NCBI RefSeq assembly: GCF_010725055.1
Contig: NZ_BJKB01000013.1
Span: forward strand, 1 to 64,000
From: Gelidibacter japonicus
GTDB taxonomy: Bacteria; Bacteroidota; Bacteroidia; Flavobacteriales; Flavobacteriaceae
Length of the DNA stretch: 64,000 nt
Direction: 5' to 3'
The first letter of the stretch is position 1. The number at the start of each line of letters is the position of its first letter. Positions 9,419-19,255 of this stretch are shown here, piece after piece. The position numbers were made by a program, and so were the translations under genes. Below the pieces are notes generated by a model. The model did not search any database and was not told the origin of the DNA. It worked only from the letters and a program-made list of their open reading frames with translations.

Positions 9419-11851
9419 ATGCGAAATATTTGTTTACTGTTAACATGTATACTGATCATAAGTTGTAAAAGCGATACGCATAAGCATTCCAATCTCATAA
9501 CATTGGTACCTAGTCATGCTTTTGTGGTTGTAAAAACAACATCGATTGAAGGTTTAGGCAGCGTATTTAAAAACAGTAGTTTGCTCAGTCAATTTTCAAG
9601 GAAATCTTCACTTGACCACTTAAACAGAAAACTCGATTTTCTTAAACATCTTAAACCCTCGGAGGATCTTCTGATTGCCTTTGGAAAGGACAAAACAGAC
9701 AGTCTCCAAGTTTCAGTGATCACAAAATATCATACGGATCTTTTTAAATTAGATTCGCTTCGCAACTATTCTGTAGAGACCATCTCCTTAAAAGGCCACT
9801 CTTTAACCAAAACCACCATTGAGGATGAAGTTATTTATAGCATCGTTAAAGACAGTGTGTTCTTTGCCTCCAATGACAGGGCGCTTACCGAAGCAGCATT
9901 TAAACAAAAGGACACATATCCGTGGTTAAAAGAGTTGTTTAAGACAACTTCAAACGGAGAAACCCTATCCATTTTAATCAATACCAGAGAAAAAGCTTTT
10001 CAGCCAAAATTCTTCTTCAATGAGCAACTTAACAAGGTTCAGCTCACCAATTACCTATTACTGGATGCCGACTTAACACAGGATCAACTCAAATTTGATG
10101 GGATTACCATTGCTAAGGATTCATCTAAAAGCTTGATCAATATTTTTAAAAACACCTTTCCCCAAGAAAGCTCATTGCCAAAAATATGTCCGCCAGATAG
10201 TGACGGATTCTTGAGCTTTTCCTTTCACAGTTTTAAAACATTCCAAGAAAATCTTTCTAAGTTCAAAAAACAAGATTCCGTATTTAACGAACCGCTCTTT
10301 GAAAGTATTTTAGAAGCCGGTGTTATATATAAAAACAAACAGCAAGCTGTCGTTTTGAACAGTATCGATGCCGAAAATATGAGCACTTTTTTTGGAGAAG
10401 AAAACAGTATTGACACCTATCGTGGCATCGCTATTTATTCTTTTGATAAACCTGATTTTTTTTCCAATTTATTTTCACCATTGATCACTTACACTAATGC
10501 CACAAAGTTTATCAATATCGATGACTATCTTGTGTTTTCAGATGATATGGAACTCTTAAAAGAGGTCATTAGCAGTTATCAAAACAATGCAACACTCTAT
10601 ACTTCCCATGCCTTTGAAGACATGATGGACGAATTGAGTGATGAGTCGTCATTGTTTGCTTACGGTAATGCCAATCATTTAAAAGACATTCTCAACTCAA
10701 ATTTCGAATCTGAGAACACACTCAATCCGGATGGTTTCAATGCGTCCGCCATTCAGTTTGTATTTGAAACCGATTTTGCCCACGTTCATGCCATCCTACA
10801 GAAAAACAAGAAAAAATTCATCTCGAATTCTTCGGTTTATGAAGACGTTAGCATAACTCTCGACGCCGACGTATTGACCAATCCTCAGTTTGTAAACAAC
10901 CACACCAACAATCAGATGGAAGTGGTGGTGCAGGACATTAGCAACAATTTATATCTTATTTCCAAGGATGGCAAGGTGCAATGGAAAAAGCAATTGGACA
11001 GTAAGATTTTAGGGAGAATTGAACAAATTGACATCAATAAAAACGGACGACTCCAATTGGCATTTGCCACTGAGCATCAGGTTTATGTTTTAGACCGTAA
11101 TGGAAAGGATGTCGGCTCATTTCCTTTAAAGTTTAGAGATCAGATCACGCAGCCATTATCAGTCTTTGATTATGATAAAAACAGAGATTACAGGTTGATG
11201 GTCACTCAGGGCTCATCTGTTTTGTTGTACAACAAACAAGGAAACATTGTAAGAGGTTTTGACTACAAAAAAGCAGAGAATACTATTAATACACAACCTC
11301 AACATTTCAGAATTGGCAGAAAGGATTATATCGTTTTTGTGCAAGGCAACGAACTCGAAATATTGAGCCGTGTTGGTAAAACACGCGTTAACGTAAAGAA
11401 TAACATCAGCTTCAGCGATAGTGGCATTTACCTATACGACAATAAATTCACAACAACGACAGCTAAAGGGGATCTTGTCCAAATTGATGAAAATGGCAAC
11501 ATGAGCAGTAGCAATCTCAATTTGGGAGAAAAACACAGCATCACTGCAACCAGTAAGACCTTAGTCACACTTTCCGACAATATTCTGCATATCAAAACCC
11601 ATAAAGTAGAGCTCGATTTTGGAGACTATACACCACCAAAAATCTTTTATGTCAACGATAAGATTTATGTATCGGTTACCGATTTACAGGCCAAGAAGGT
11701 CTATCTTTTTGATAGTTTGGGAAAGAGCATTAACAACTTCCCAGTCTACGGAAATTCCACCATTGACCTTAACAATATCGACAAAGGAAAAAGTCCGGAA
11801 TTTGTGACAAAGGGCGATCAAAACGGCATCATTATTTACCAGATAAATTAA
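9419..11851 (+). CDS. Large lipoprotein with C-terminal beta-propeller-like repeats
   Basis: I do not recognise a characterised family. The 810-residue product has a lipoprotein signal (LIISC, Cys 16). The first 480 residues or so are a mixed alpha/beta region. From about residue 495 there are repeated blades of the type 'LYLISKDGKVQWKKQLD', 'VYVLDRNGKDVGSFPLKF', 'VLLYNKQGNIVRGFDY' and 'LVQIDENGNM', which look like a PQQ/WD-type propeller. A surface or periplasmic binding role is inferred. It follows rnhB by 27 nt. No catalytic motif is evident. Confidence 0.7.
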   Translation: MRNICLLLTCILIISCKSDTHKHSNLITLVPSHAFVVVKTTSIEGLGSVFKNSSLLSQFSRKSSLDHLNRKLDFLKHLKPSEDLLIAFGKDKTDSLQVSVITKYHTDLFKLDSLRNYSVETISLKGHSLTKTTIEDEVIYSIVKDSVFFASNDRALTEAAFKQKDTYPWLKELFKTTSNGETLSILINTREKAFQPKFFFNEQLNKVQLTNYLLLDADLTQDQLKFDGITIAKDSSKSLINIFKNTFPQESSLPKICPPDSDGFLSFSFHSFKTFQENLSKFKKQDSVFNEPLFESILEAGVIYKNKQQAVVLNSIDAENMSTFFGEENSIDTYRGIAIYSFDKPDFFSNLFSPLITYTNATKFINIDDYLVFSDDMELLKEVISSYQNNATLYTSHAFEDMMDELSDESSLFAYGNANHLKDILNSNFESENTLNPDGFNASAIQFVFETDFAHVHAILQKNKKKFISNSSVYEDVSITLDADVLTNPQFVNNHTNNQMEVVVQDISNNLYLISKDGKVQWKKQLDSKILGRIEQIDINKNGRLQLAFATEHQVYVLDRNGKDVGSFPLKFRDQITQPLSVFDYDKNRDYRLMVTQGSSVLLYNKQGNIVRGFDYKKAENTINTQPQHFRIGRKDYIVFVQGNELEILSRVGKTRVNVKNNISFSDSGIYLYDNKFTTTTAKGDLVQIDENGNMSSSNLNLGEKHSITATSKTLVTLSDNILHIKTHKVELDFGDYTPPKIFYVNDKIYVSVTDLQAKKVYLFDSLGKSINNFPVYGNSTIDLNNIDKGKSPEFVTKGDQNGIIIYQIN

Positions 11852-11965
11852 ACTTTCTGCCATTCACACATAAAGTCATACCAACCATACAGTTTCCCTT
11901 CGTTTAAAGATGGTTTCTTACTATATTATAAATTGCTATTAACTCTTAATTTATATTGTATAGAA

Positions 11966-13297
11966 ATGAAATGCTTTTTACCTTTAAAAACTATTTTTGG
12001 GCTTGCCTTTATTAGCCTATTTATGACGCCTACAGCGAATGCGCAAATATGGAAAAAAATACAAAAAAGTGCCGAACGGACCGTCGAACGAAAACTAGAA
12101 CGGAAAACTGAAAAAGAGACCGGCAAGATGATGGACTCCATACTGGATCCAAGTCAGAAACCACCGTCTGCTGAATCGCCTTCGAATGAATCAGACCACT
12201 CCGTTAACAATCAATCCACCAGTAGCGATAGCAACTCCCAGACCACAAAAACAGCGAATAAAAAAAACCTCTCAGACGACCTTGAAGTGTACAGCAAATA
12301 CGATTTTGTGCCCGGGGACAAGGTGCTGTTCTATGACGACTTTTCACAGGATTTTATAGGTGACTTCCCGTCAAAATGGAATACCAATGGTTCAGGTGAA
12401 GTGGTGAAATTAAACAATGTGGATGGTAATTGGTTCGAACTAAATACAGGACATTCCGTTTTCTATATTCCTGATGTCAAAAACCTACCAGAGGACTACA
12501 CGATTGAGTTCGATATCGTCACCCAAGGGTTCAGTCAAAAAACCTCTTCCAGTTCCTATCTGCAAATCTCTTTAACTGATTCAGACGCTCTACGGAAGTA
12601 CTCAGACAATTATATTCAAAGCTCATTATCACTATGCCAATATAACACCTACGGCATTCATTCCACAAATATTTTCAATAACAAAAGTGGCGGCATTGAC
12701 AGTAAAGTGGCAGCCGATATCAGAGAAGCCTTACTTAATCAACCTCATATCGCCATTGCGGTTACGAGAAATCGCTACCGACTTTGGGTCAATGAAACAA
12801 AATACTTAGACATTCCACGAATGGTTACAGAATTGAATGTATTAAAACATTTAAAGTTCAATGTGATAGGCCTTAAAGAAGGCGAAGAGCGTATATTTAT
12901 AAGCAATCTTAAAGTTGCCGACGGTGGTGAAGACTTGCGTAGAAAATTATTGTCGGAAGGCAAAATCTCTACCAACGGCATCCTCTTCGACTCCGGTTCG
13001 GCCAATATAAAACCGCAATCCTTGGGGATCGTATTACAGGTTTCGCAAGTATTATTACAAGATGAAAATATGAAACTCACCATTGTTGGCCATACCGATG
13101 CTGATGGCAACAGTGATGCCAATATGACTTTATCAAAACAGCGTGCAGAGTCTGTCAAAAATGCTTTGATAAATCTTTACAACATTTCACCAGACCGACT
13201 CCAAACGGACGGCAAAGGCGCGAGTACCCCGGTAGCCGACAACGCCACCCCCGATGGCAAAGCGCAAAATAGACGTGTCGAATTTATCAAAATTTAG
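11966..13297 (+). CDS. OmpA-family peptidoglycan-anchored outer-membrane protein
   Basis: I prefer the ATG at 11966 (443 residues), which opens a signal peptide MKCFLPLKTIFGLAFISLFM...NAQ; an earlier in-frame start exists at 11933. A charged coiled-coil ('SAERTVERKLERKTEKETGK') follows, then a Ser/Asn-rich linker. Next is a concanavalin/LamG-like sandwich ('VLFYDDFSQDFIGDFPSKW...', about 90-300). Last comes an OmpA C-terminal domain with 'GHTDADGNSDANMTLSKQRA' and 'NRRVEFIKI'. The OmpA domain binds diaminopimelate of peptidoglycan and would tie the outer membrane to the wall. It stands alone and is followed by a strong terminator. Confidence 0.88.
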   Translation: MKCFLPLKTIFGLAFISLFMTPTANAQIWKKIQKSAERTVERKLERKTEKETGKMMDSILDPSQKPPSAESPSNESDHSVNNQSTSSDSNSQTTKTANKKNLSDDLEVYSKYDFVPGDKVLFYDDFSQDFIGDFPSKWNTNGSGEVVKLNNVDGNWFELNTGHSVFYIPDVKNLPEDYTIEFDIVTQGFSQKTSSSSYLQISLTDSDALRKYSDNYIQSSLSLCQYNTYGIHSTNIFNNKSGGIDSKVAADIREALLNQPHIAIAVTRNRYRLWVNETKYLDIPRMVTELNVLKHLKFNVIGLKEGEERIFISNLKVADGGEDLRRKLLSEGKISTNGILFDSGSANIKPQSLGIVLQVSQVLLQDENMKLTIVGHTDADGNSDANMTLSKQRAESVKNALINLYNISPDRLQTDGKGASTPVADNATPDGKAQNRRVEFIKI

Positions 13298-13322
13298 TAC
13301 TAAGTAAATCTCCATGTTTTTT

Positions 13323-13351
13323 AAAACGTCAAGGAAAATCCTTGGCGTTTT
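13323..13351 (+). terminator. Terminator of the OmpA-family gene
   Basis: A 12-bp stem with one G-T pair (AAAACGTCAAGG with CCTTGGCGTTTT), 5-nt loop, then a T-rich run. It lies 26 nt past the stop. Confidence 0.8.
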
Positions 13352-13411
13352 CTATTTTTATTCAGTCAAAATTATGTAGTATTGCAGACTTCAAAATGCA
13401 AAGATTCTGAC

Positions 13412-14461
13412 ATGATCAAACGTACCAAAGCTTCTATTTCAAAAGCAATCCTCCACAAGGTTGGTAATAAGTTTAACAGTACTAAAAACGCCTTTTCTGA
13501 ACAGGAGCTAGATTTCGACGAAGTCAGTTACGACTTGATGCTGGGCTATTTGCTGCGTCCTTTTGGGAGTTTGGTAGAGAGCTATCGGTTCAATCACCAC
13601 TCCAACATTAACCTCAACGAAATCAATACCTACGCGACCCAGTTGTTCGCCGACGAAAGCAACTTTATAGAAATTTCAAAACATGTGGTCACCCATTTGT
13701 TTGAGCAAAGTAATTCGTCCCAAATAAAGACGGGAGACGTGTTGGTATGTGTTTTCGAGGACATTCAATACGACGATATGTTCGTCAAAGCTATCGGCAT
13801 CTTCAAAATTGAAAATAGAGCGGAATTCTTCCAAACCTATTTGGAAAACAACAGCTATGATCTCATCACCCAAAAAGGAATTCCAACGAAAAAAGTGGAT
13901 AAAGGCTGCCTTATATTAAACACTTCAGATACAGAAGGCAATATCATACTGAGCGTTGATAACAATTCGTACGACACCCAATATTGGATCAAGCACTTTC
14001 TCAACATAAAGTATCCCGATGACCACAACCAACACACCAAAAATTACATTGAACTCTGTAGGGATTTTTCTGAAGATGTTTTAAAACCGAGCTTAGGAAT
14101 TCAGGAAAAAAGTTCGTTTTTGGCCAAAACCATCGATTATTTCAAGGAAAACGAAGTGATCAACGTTGAAAACTTTAAAGATAATGTTTTTGAAGATGAT
14201 AAGTACAAAGATCTTTTTGAGGATTATAAAAAAGGTTTCGAAACCGATCGCGCATTGATCATCCGCAACCAGTTTGATGTTTCCGAAAATGTTCTCAAAA
14301 AACAAAGACAGAAGATTAAGACGGAAATTAAATTGGACACCAATATACAGATCAAATTAGATGTTGACGCTCCTGATGCTTCTGCTGAATATTTGGAACG
14401 CGGTTACGATGACATTAAGAAAATGCATTATTATAAGGTGTTTTTTAATGAGGAAAGCTAG
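13412..14461 (+). CDS. Nucleoid-associated protein, 37-kDa NdpA/YejK family
   Basis: The ATG at 13412 gives 349 residues starting MIKRTKASISKAILHKVGNK; an in-frame TTG at 13382 would add ten residues that do not look conserved. The order of features fits the NdpA family: a short N-terminal strand ending in 'KAILHKVGNKF', the helical block 'EVSYDLMLGYLLRPF', the stretch 'GDVLVCVFEDIQYDDMFVKAIGIFKIE', and 'KGCLILN'. YejK of E. coli is found on the nucleoid, but its molecular activity is not well known, so the role stays descriptive. The gene has a terminator before it and no cotranscribed partner. Confidence 0.82.
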   Translation: MIKRTKASISKAILHKVGNKFNSTKNAFSEQELDFDEVSYDLMLGYLLRPFGSLVESYRFNHHSNINLNEINTYATQLFADESNFIEISKHVVTHLFEQSNSSQIKTGDVLVCVFEDIQYDDMFVKAIGIFKIENRAEFFQTYLENNSYDLITQKGIPTKKVDKGCLILNTSDTEGNIILSVDNNSYDTQYWIKHFLNIKYPDDHNQHTKNYIELCRDFSEDVLKPSLGIQEKSSFLAKTIDYFKENEVINVENFKDNVFEDDKYKDLFEDYKKGFETDRALIIRNQFDVSENVLKKQRQKIKTEIKLDTNIQIKLDVDAPDASAEYLERGYDDIKKMHYYKVFFNEES

Positions 14462-14468
14462 AGGAAGG

Positions 14469-14494
14469 GACGATTGACGATTGACGATTGACGA
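14469..14494. repeat. Short tandem repeat of GACGATT
   Basis: Three full copies and a partial copy of the 7-base unit GACGATT, between the NdpA gene and the converging membrane-protein gene. It resembles the simple-sequence arms found around four-helix-bundle ORFs further right, but no partner arm is seen nearby. Confidence 0.6.
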
Positions 14495-14529
14495 ATTATA
14501 AAAAAATGAATTTCTCGCAGACCAAAATC

Positions 14530-15009
14530 CTATTCCGTGATATTTCCTTTGATATCTTCAATTTCAGAATGACGATGTTCATACTTATGAATGCCGATTA
14601 ACTTATTGAGATACAAAGCATCAAAAACGGTCCATATACCTACAATGAACATAGGAATGATGGTTATCAACATCATAAACCAGTTCTTTTCTGTCCTAAA
14701 TGTGTACATAACATAAATCATGAAAAAAGAGAGCAGGATATAAACCATTCCGAAAGCGAAATTTAAAATCCATAACAACAGATCTACTCTTGGCAATTCC
14801 TCATCTTTTTTGACCAATCTGTAAAAGTTTTTGGTTTTAAAGTGAAAAATAAAACTGCCAATCCCCAAAGCGGTCATTCCAATCGGAATCCACATCGACG
14901 TTTCAAATTTCAGTTCTTCATACATCAAGACATAAGAGATCAGACCCCCAGGAAACAGCGCCAAGGGCACAACTAAAACCAACAAAATGATTTTTTGGAG
15001 GTGTCCCAT
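14530..15009 (-). CDS. Small integral membrane protein, unknown function
   Basis: The 159-residue product has four predicted membrane segments: residues about 6-26 (KIILLVLVVPLALFPGG), 39-58 (MWIPIGMTALGIGSFIF), 76-102 and 113-131. The loop between the second and third segments is charged ('KTKNFYRLVKKDEELPRVD'). I recognise no family and no catalytic residues. It begins two bases after the lipB stop on the same strand, so the two are almost certainly cotranscribed, but a link to lipoylation would be guesswork. Confidence 0.65.
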   Translation of the reverse strand: MGHLQKIILLVLVVPLALFPGGLISYVLMYEELKFETSMWIPIGMTALGIGSFIFHFKTKNFYRLVKKDEELPRVDLLLWILNFAFGMVYILLSFFMIYVMYTFRTEKNWFMMLITIIPMFIVGIWTVFDALYLNKLIGIHKYEHRHSEIEDIKGNITE

Positions 15010-15011
15010 AT

Positions 15012-15728
15012 CTACAATACGCCCTTTTTATACTGTGGCACAGCATCAAACAGGGCTATAAAATGTTTTAAGAGTTTTGCTTTTAATTCTGATTCATCCA
15101 CCTTATCAATACCTAATTCCACATTCAATGAGGTAACGGCTTTGCCACGAATGCCACACGGAATGATATTGTCAAAATAGCCCAAATCGGCATTTACATT
15201 CAGTGCAAATCCATGCATCGTCACCCATCTGCTTGCCCTGACACCCATGGCACATATCTTCCGTGCAAACGGCGTTCCCACACCTAACCAAACACCGGTT
15301 TCTCCCGGACTTCGTTCAGCTTTTAACCCGTATTCCGTCAAGGTCAAAATGATCATTTCCTCAAGTAAGCGCAAGTATTTATGAATATCGGTAAAAAAGT
15401 TCTCCAGATCCAGAATCGGGTAACCCACAATTTGCCCCGGACCGTGATAGGTTATGTCTCCTCCCCGATTTATTTTATAAAAGGTGGCACCCTTTTGGGC
15501 CAGTTGTTCTTCATTTAATAACAGATGTGAAAAATCGCCACTTTTACCCAATGTATACACATGTGGATGTTCTACAAACAAGAAATAATTTGGGGTTTCT
15601 AAGTTGCTATTCTCTCTCCTGTTCTTAATTTTTGCATCTATAACAGACTTGAATAAACCCTCCTGGTAATCCCAAGTCGATTTATAATCATTATGGCCCA
15701 AATCTTGAACTTCAACTTTTTTATTCAT
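15012..15728 (-). CDS. lipB: Octanoyl-[acyl-carrier-protein]:protein N-octanoyltransferase
   Basis: LipB moves octanoyl groups from acyl carrier protein to the lipoyl domains of 2-oxoacid dehydrogenases and GcvH, the first step of lipoate synthesis. The 238-residue sequence shows 'FLFVEHPHVYTLGKSG' (50-64), 'INRGGDITYHGPGQIVGYPI' (86-105), catalytic Lys157 in 'ARKICAMGVR' and catalytic Cys191 in 'IIPCGI'. The Lys-Cys spacing of 34 residues equals that of E. coli LipB. Possible clients in this window are the bkd E2 lipoyl domain and its relatives. A membrane-protein gene follows after 2 nt. Confidence 0.97.
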   Translation of the reverse strand: MNKKVEVQDLGHNDYKSTWDYQEGLFKSVIDAKIKNRRENSNLETPNYFLFVEHPHVYTLGKSGDFSHLLLNEEQLAQKGATFYKINRGGDITYHGPGQIVGYPILDLENFFTDIHKYLRLLEEMIILTLTEYGLKAERSPGETGVWLGVGTPFARKICAMGVRASRWVTMHGFALNVNADLGYFDNIIPCGIRGKAVTSLNVELGIDKVDESELKAKLLKHFIALFDAVPQYKKGVL

Positions 15729-16215
15729 GCCAACAAATTTAAACTATTTTGGATGGATGATGGGTAACGGATCATCAAAAAAGATGGTCCAGTTGAATTT
15801 ATCGATTCCCATTTCACACCAGATGGTCCCTCAAAGAACAATGAATAGAGCTCAAAACTTGCGTTTGAAAAAGGGCACAATTGTTTAATAAAAGAAACCT
15901 AATTGCATAATTATTTTAGGAATTTTTCTTTGGCCAGAATGGTTATTTTAGGACGGGTCAAGACGGGTCAAGCAAAAAAGGTATAGCGTATATACTCCAT
16001 AGATACTCCATGGATAGTGTATGGATAGTGTATGAAAATGATCTTATAATTCTATTGTTTATCAGAGTTTTTTGTCCTATAAAAAATATCGAGGCGATTA
16101 TCAAGCTATAACCAACTCATAGATGAACGAATTATCATTGACCGTCGCTGAGACTGAGACTGAAGACCCGCCCCGAACGTGCCTTATCGGTACGGGCAGG
16201 CTGCCGACTATTAAT
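15729..16215. other. Intergenic region with short repeats
   Basis: No gene is seen in these 487 bases. A doubled GACGGGTCAA lies near 15952-15972. A small array at about 15993-16033 repeats ATACTCCAT and then GGATAGTGTAT in a partly mirrored way, so it could form an imperfect hairpin. A GC-rich patch stands near 16165-16205. No promoter or RNA gene could be assigned with confidence. Confidence 0.4.
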
Positions 16216-16374
16216 CTATCGCTTTGGATTGTTTAATATCACCAAGGCCGCAATCACTCCAGGGACCCATCCACAAAGCCACAATAAAAAGACAATAACG
16301 ATAGAGCCACACCCCCGGTCAAGAACAGCTAAAGGTGGACAAAAAATAGAAAGAATGACTCTCCAAATACTCAT
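16216..16374 (-). CDS. YqaE/Pmp3-family small membrane protein
   Basis: With the ATG at 16374 the product has 52 residues: MSIWRVILSIFCPPLAVLDRG and so on. It has the family signature: a first membrane helix containing 'FCPPLAV', a short polar turn 'DRGCGS', and a second helix 'IVIVFLLWLCGWVPGVIAALVIL' containing the 'W.PG..HA'-like turn of Pmp3 proteins. These two-helix proteins are induced by salt or cold in plants and yeast and affect membrane potential; bacterial function is little known. It is a single gene transcribed away from lysS. An upstream in-frame ATG would add ten residues, which I reject because the family begins close to the first helix. Confidence 0.85.
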   Translation of the reverse strand: MSIWRVILSIFCPPLAVLDRGCGSIVIVFLLWLCGWVPGVIAALVILNNPKR

Positions 16375-16632
16375 GATTTTGATGATTTTTAATGATTGAT
16401 ACACCTTCCGTTAGGTTGGTGTGACAATAAGACGCATAAACTTAAGATTTGTTACGGAATTCTACTTATAAACAGTCCTTTTAAAAACTGAATGAAATGC
16501 AAAAATCATCAAAAATTTGAAAAGCACTGCTAAAAACAAACAACTTCACCATTTATTAAAATCTTTCCCTGAATAATCAATCAAAAAGCCAATCTATCCA
16601 TGAAAGTAGGAGGTTTATTTTTTAAAAAAGTG

Positions 16633-16640
16633 TAATTTTG
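16633..16640 (+). promoter_or_regulatory. -7 box of lysS
   Basis: TAATTTTG, an exact TAnnTTTG match, 19 nt before the lysS ATG. No clear TTG at -33. Confidence 0.5.
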
Positions 16641-16659
16641 CACATTAAAATTTAACAGC

Positions 16660-18348
16660 ATGCAACTTTCAGAACAAGAACTCATTCGAAGAGAGAAATT
16701 AGTCACATTACGTGAAATGGGTATTAATCCATATCCAGCCGATTTATATCCTGTGGACCATACGTCCAAACAGGTGAAAGAGCAATTTGAAGAAGGCAAG
16801 AAAGTTGTCATTGCTGGCCGATTGATGTCCGTAAGAGTTCAGGGGAAAGCAAGCTTTGCCCAGATACAGGATTCTGAAGGGAGAATCCAAGCGTATTTCA
16901 ATCGAGATGAAATCTGTCCTGGCGATGATAAAACCTTATACAACGAGGTTTTTAAAAAGCTATTGGATTTTGGTGATTTCATTGGGATTGAAGGGGAATT
17001 ATTTACAACTCAAGTTGGCGAAAAAACGGTAAAAGTCAAAAATTTTACTTTACTGAGTAAATCCCTAAAACCTTTACCACTGCCAAAGGAAAAGGATGGT
17101 GTGATCTATGATGCATTTACAGATCCTGAGCAACGCTATAGACAACGTTATGCCGATTTGGTGGTCAATCCAAATGTTAAAAAGGTATTTATCAAACGTA
17201 CCAAGTTATACAATGCCATGCGTCAGTTTTTTAATGATGCAGGTTACTTTGAGGTAGAGACTCCTATTTTGCAACCCATTCCAGGAGGGGCGGCTGCGCG
17301 TCCGTTTGTAACGCACCACAACAGTTTAGACATTCCGTTATACATGCGAATTGCTAACGAACTTTACCTGAAACGTCTTATTGTTGGAGGTTTTGACGGC
17401 GTTTATGAGTTTTCAAAGAATTTCAGAAACGAAGGCATGGACCGTACCCATAATCCGGAGTTTACAGCAATGGAAATCTATGTATCCTACAAAGACTACA
17501 ATTGGATGATGAACTTTTGTGAGGAATTGTTAGAACATTGTGCCATTGCCGTAAACGGTACTACCGAAGCAACTTTTGGCGAGCACAAAATCAATTTTAA
17601 AGCGCCATATGCCCGTGTCACCATGACGGATTCCATTAAGCATTTTACCGGTTTTGATATTACCGGAAAATCTGAAGATGAGATCAGAAAAGCCGCCCAA
17701 GATATGGGCATTGCTGTAGATGAAACAATGGGTAAAGGCAAATTGATAGACGAAATTTTTGGTGAAAAGTGCGAGGGCAATTATATCCAACCCACATTCA
17801 TTACAGATTATCCAAAGGAAATGAGTCCGCTATGCAAGGAACATCGCGACAATCCGGAACTCACTGAGCGTTTTGAATTGATGGTCTGCGGTAAGGAAAT
17901 CGCCAATGCCTATTCTGAATTGAACGACCCTATTGACCAACGTGAGCGTTTTGAACATCAAATGGAATTGGCTCAAAAAGGCGATGACGAAGCTACTGAA
18001 ATGATTGATTACGATTTCTTACGGGCCTTAGAATACGGAATGCCTCCAACATCAGGAATGGGCATAGGTATGGATCGACTTATCATGTATTTGACCAATA
18101 ACCAATCCATCCAGGAAGTGTTGTTCTTCCCTCAAATGAAACCAGAAAAGAAGGCTGTTGCAATGACGGATGAAGAAAAAGCTGTGCTGACCCTTCTAAA
18201 ATCTAATGGGCCAATCGATTTAAACACCTTAAAAGCCCAATCAGGATTGAGCAACAAAAAGTGGGATGCCACTATTAAAGGCCTGACAAAAAACAAACTT
18301 GCCAAAGTGAATAAAACTGAAGCCGGATTATTTGTAGATATCATCTAA
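16660..18348 (+). CDS. lysS: Lysyl-tRNA synthetase, class II
   Basis: The 562-residue enzyme charges tRNA-Lys. An N-terminal OB-fold anticodon-binding domain (about 45-155, 'VVIAGRLMSVRVQGKASFAQIQD') precedes the class II catalytic core with motif 1 ('FFNDAGYFEVETPIL'), motif 2 ('FSKNFRNEGMDRTHNPEFTA', 20 residues) and motif 3 ('GMGIGMDRLIMYLT'). About 60 residues follow motif 3 beyond the length of E. coli LysS. They form a compact tail, 'EEKAVLTLLKSNGPIDLNTL', then 'GLSNKKWDATIKGL', which looks like a winged helix. A phosphodiesterase-like gene begins 4 nt later. Confidence 0.97.
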   Translation: MQLSEQELIRREKLVTLREMGINPYPADLYPVDHTSKQVKEQFEEGKKVVIAGRLMSVRVQGKASFAQIQDSEGRIQAYFNRDEICPGDDKTLYNEVFKKLLDFGDFIGIEGELFTTQVGEKTVKVKNFTLLSKSLKPLPLPKEKDGVIYDAFTDPEQRYRQRYADLVVNPNVKKVFIKRTKLYNAMRQFFNDAGYFEVETPILQPIPGGAAARPFVTHHNSLDIPLYMRIANELYLKRLIVGGFDGVYEFSKNFRNEGMDRTHNPEFTAMEIYVSYKDYNWMMNFCEELLEHCAIAVNGTTEATFGEHKINFKAPYARVTMTDSIKHFTGFDITGKSEDEIRKAAQDMGIAVDETMGKGKLIDEIFGEKCEGNYIQPTFITDYPKEMSPLCKEHRDNPELTERFELMVCGKEIANAYSELNDPIDQRERFEHQMELAQKGDDEATEMIDYDFLRALEYGMPPTSGMGIGMDRLIMYLTNNQSIQEVLFFPQMKPEKKAVAMTDEEKAVLTLLKSNGPIDLNTLKAQSGLSNKKWDATIKGLTKNKLAKVNKTEAGLFVDII

Positions 18349-18352
18349 TATC

Positions 18353-19255
18353 ATGATGAAAATTTTTGTAATATTAAGAGCATGTGCATTGTTTGCATAT
18401 GCTTTTTTATTACTTATACATTTTATCCTAAAGGATCATTTCCAGTTTCTCCAAATTGTTTTCTACGCCTTTCCGCTACCTATATTAATTTTTATTGGAA
18501 GTGTTATTACCATTTTATTTTATAGGTCAAAAGCATATTTTATCTTTTTAATCTGCCTGATTATAGTTCTTAATATTTTTTGGTTCAACAATGCTTATAT
18601 TTTCCCAAGACATGTTGAAATACCAGAAAATGCCACTTCCGTTATTTTCTGGAATGCTGCAGATAGACCGACAATTCCCATGGCTATACTTTCAAAAAAC
18701 ATCAACAAAATTCAACCTGACATTATCGCTCTTGTTGAAACAGAACACGCCACCCAAGAAGACATTGTCCAGCTCTCGGAGGAGTTTCCTGCTTATGAAT
18801 TTCGAATACTTGATGGCTATATGATGATTGGAGTTAAAGGTCATATCAAAAACGTATCTTACGTCATTGAAGAATATAGTCATGACATAAATTTTGTGGA
18901 GATGGAGATTGCCAATGGCCCCTTATTAGTTGCGCTTACGGACACTTTTCAAAAACCAACAATGGATAAACGAAAAACTTTGGGAACGGTATTGCAATTA
19001 GTTTCCGAGAGAAATGTAGATCTTATTGTCGGCGATTTCAACACACCGTATGAAAGTGTTCATTTCAGAAATTTTGAAATCGACTACAATAGCTTCCATG
19101 ATTACGGACAGGGATTTAGTGCCACTTGGCCCTTTGGAATTCCTTTGCTTGAGATTGATCAAATTTATACCGTTAAAACGCTAAGCCCCATCCTACTTCA
19201 AAAGTTTTACTATAATGTGTCTGATCATGCCATGCTCGTGGGATATTTTAAATAA
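18353..19255 (+). CDS. Membrane-anchored endonuclease/exonuclease/phosphatase-family protein
   Basis: Three hydrophobic segments occupy the first 85 residues. They are followed by a soluble domain with the order of motifs of the DNase I-like (EEP) fold: 'VIFWNAADR' (Asn), 'DIIALVETE' (metal-binding Glu), 'DLIVGDFNTPYES' (Asp and Asn), 'DQIYT' and the terminal 'SDHAMLVGYF' (Asp-His). All catalytic positions of the fold appear to be kept. The domain should lie outside the cytoplasm. EEP enzymes cleave phosphodiesters in nucleic acids, inositol phosphates or sphingomyelin; the substrate here is open. It starts 4 nt after lysS, which suggests cotranscription. Confidence 0.82.
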   Translation: MMKIFVILRACALFAYAFLLLIHFILKDHFQFLQIVFYAFPLPILIFIGSVITILFYRSKAYFIFLICLIIVLNIFWFNNAYIFPRHVEIPENATSVIFWNAADRPTIPMAILSKNINKIQPDIIALVETEHATQEDIVQLSEEFPAYEFRILDGYMMIGVKGHIKNVSYVIEEYSHDINFVEMEIANGPLLVALTDTFQKPTMDKRKTLGTVLQLVSERNVDLIVGDFNTPYESVHFRNFEIDYNSFHDYGQGFSATWPFGIPLLEIDQIYTVKTLSPILLQKFYYNVSDHAMLVGYFK

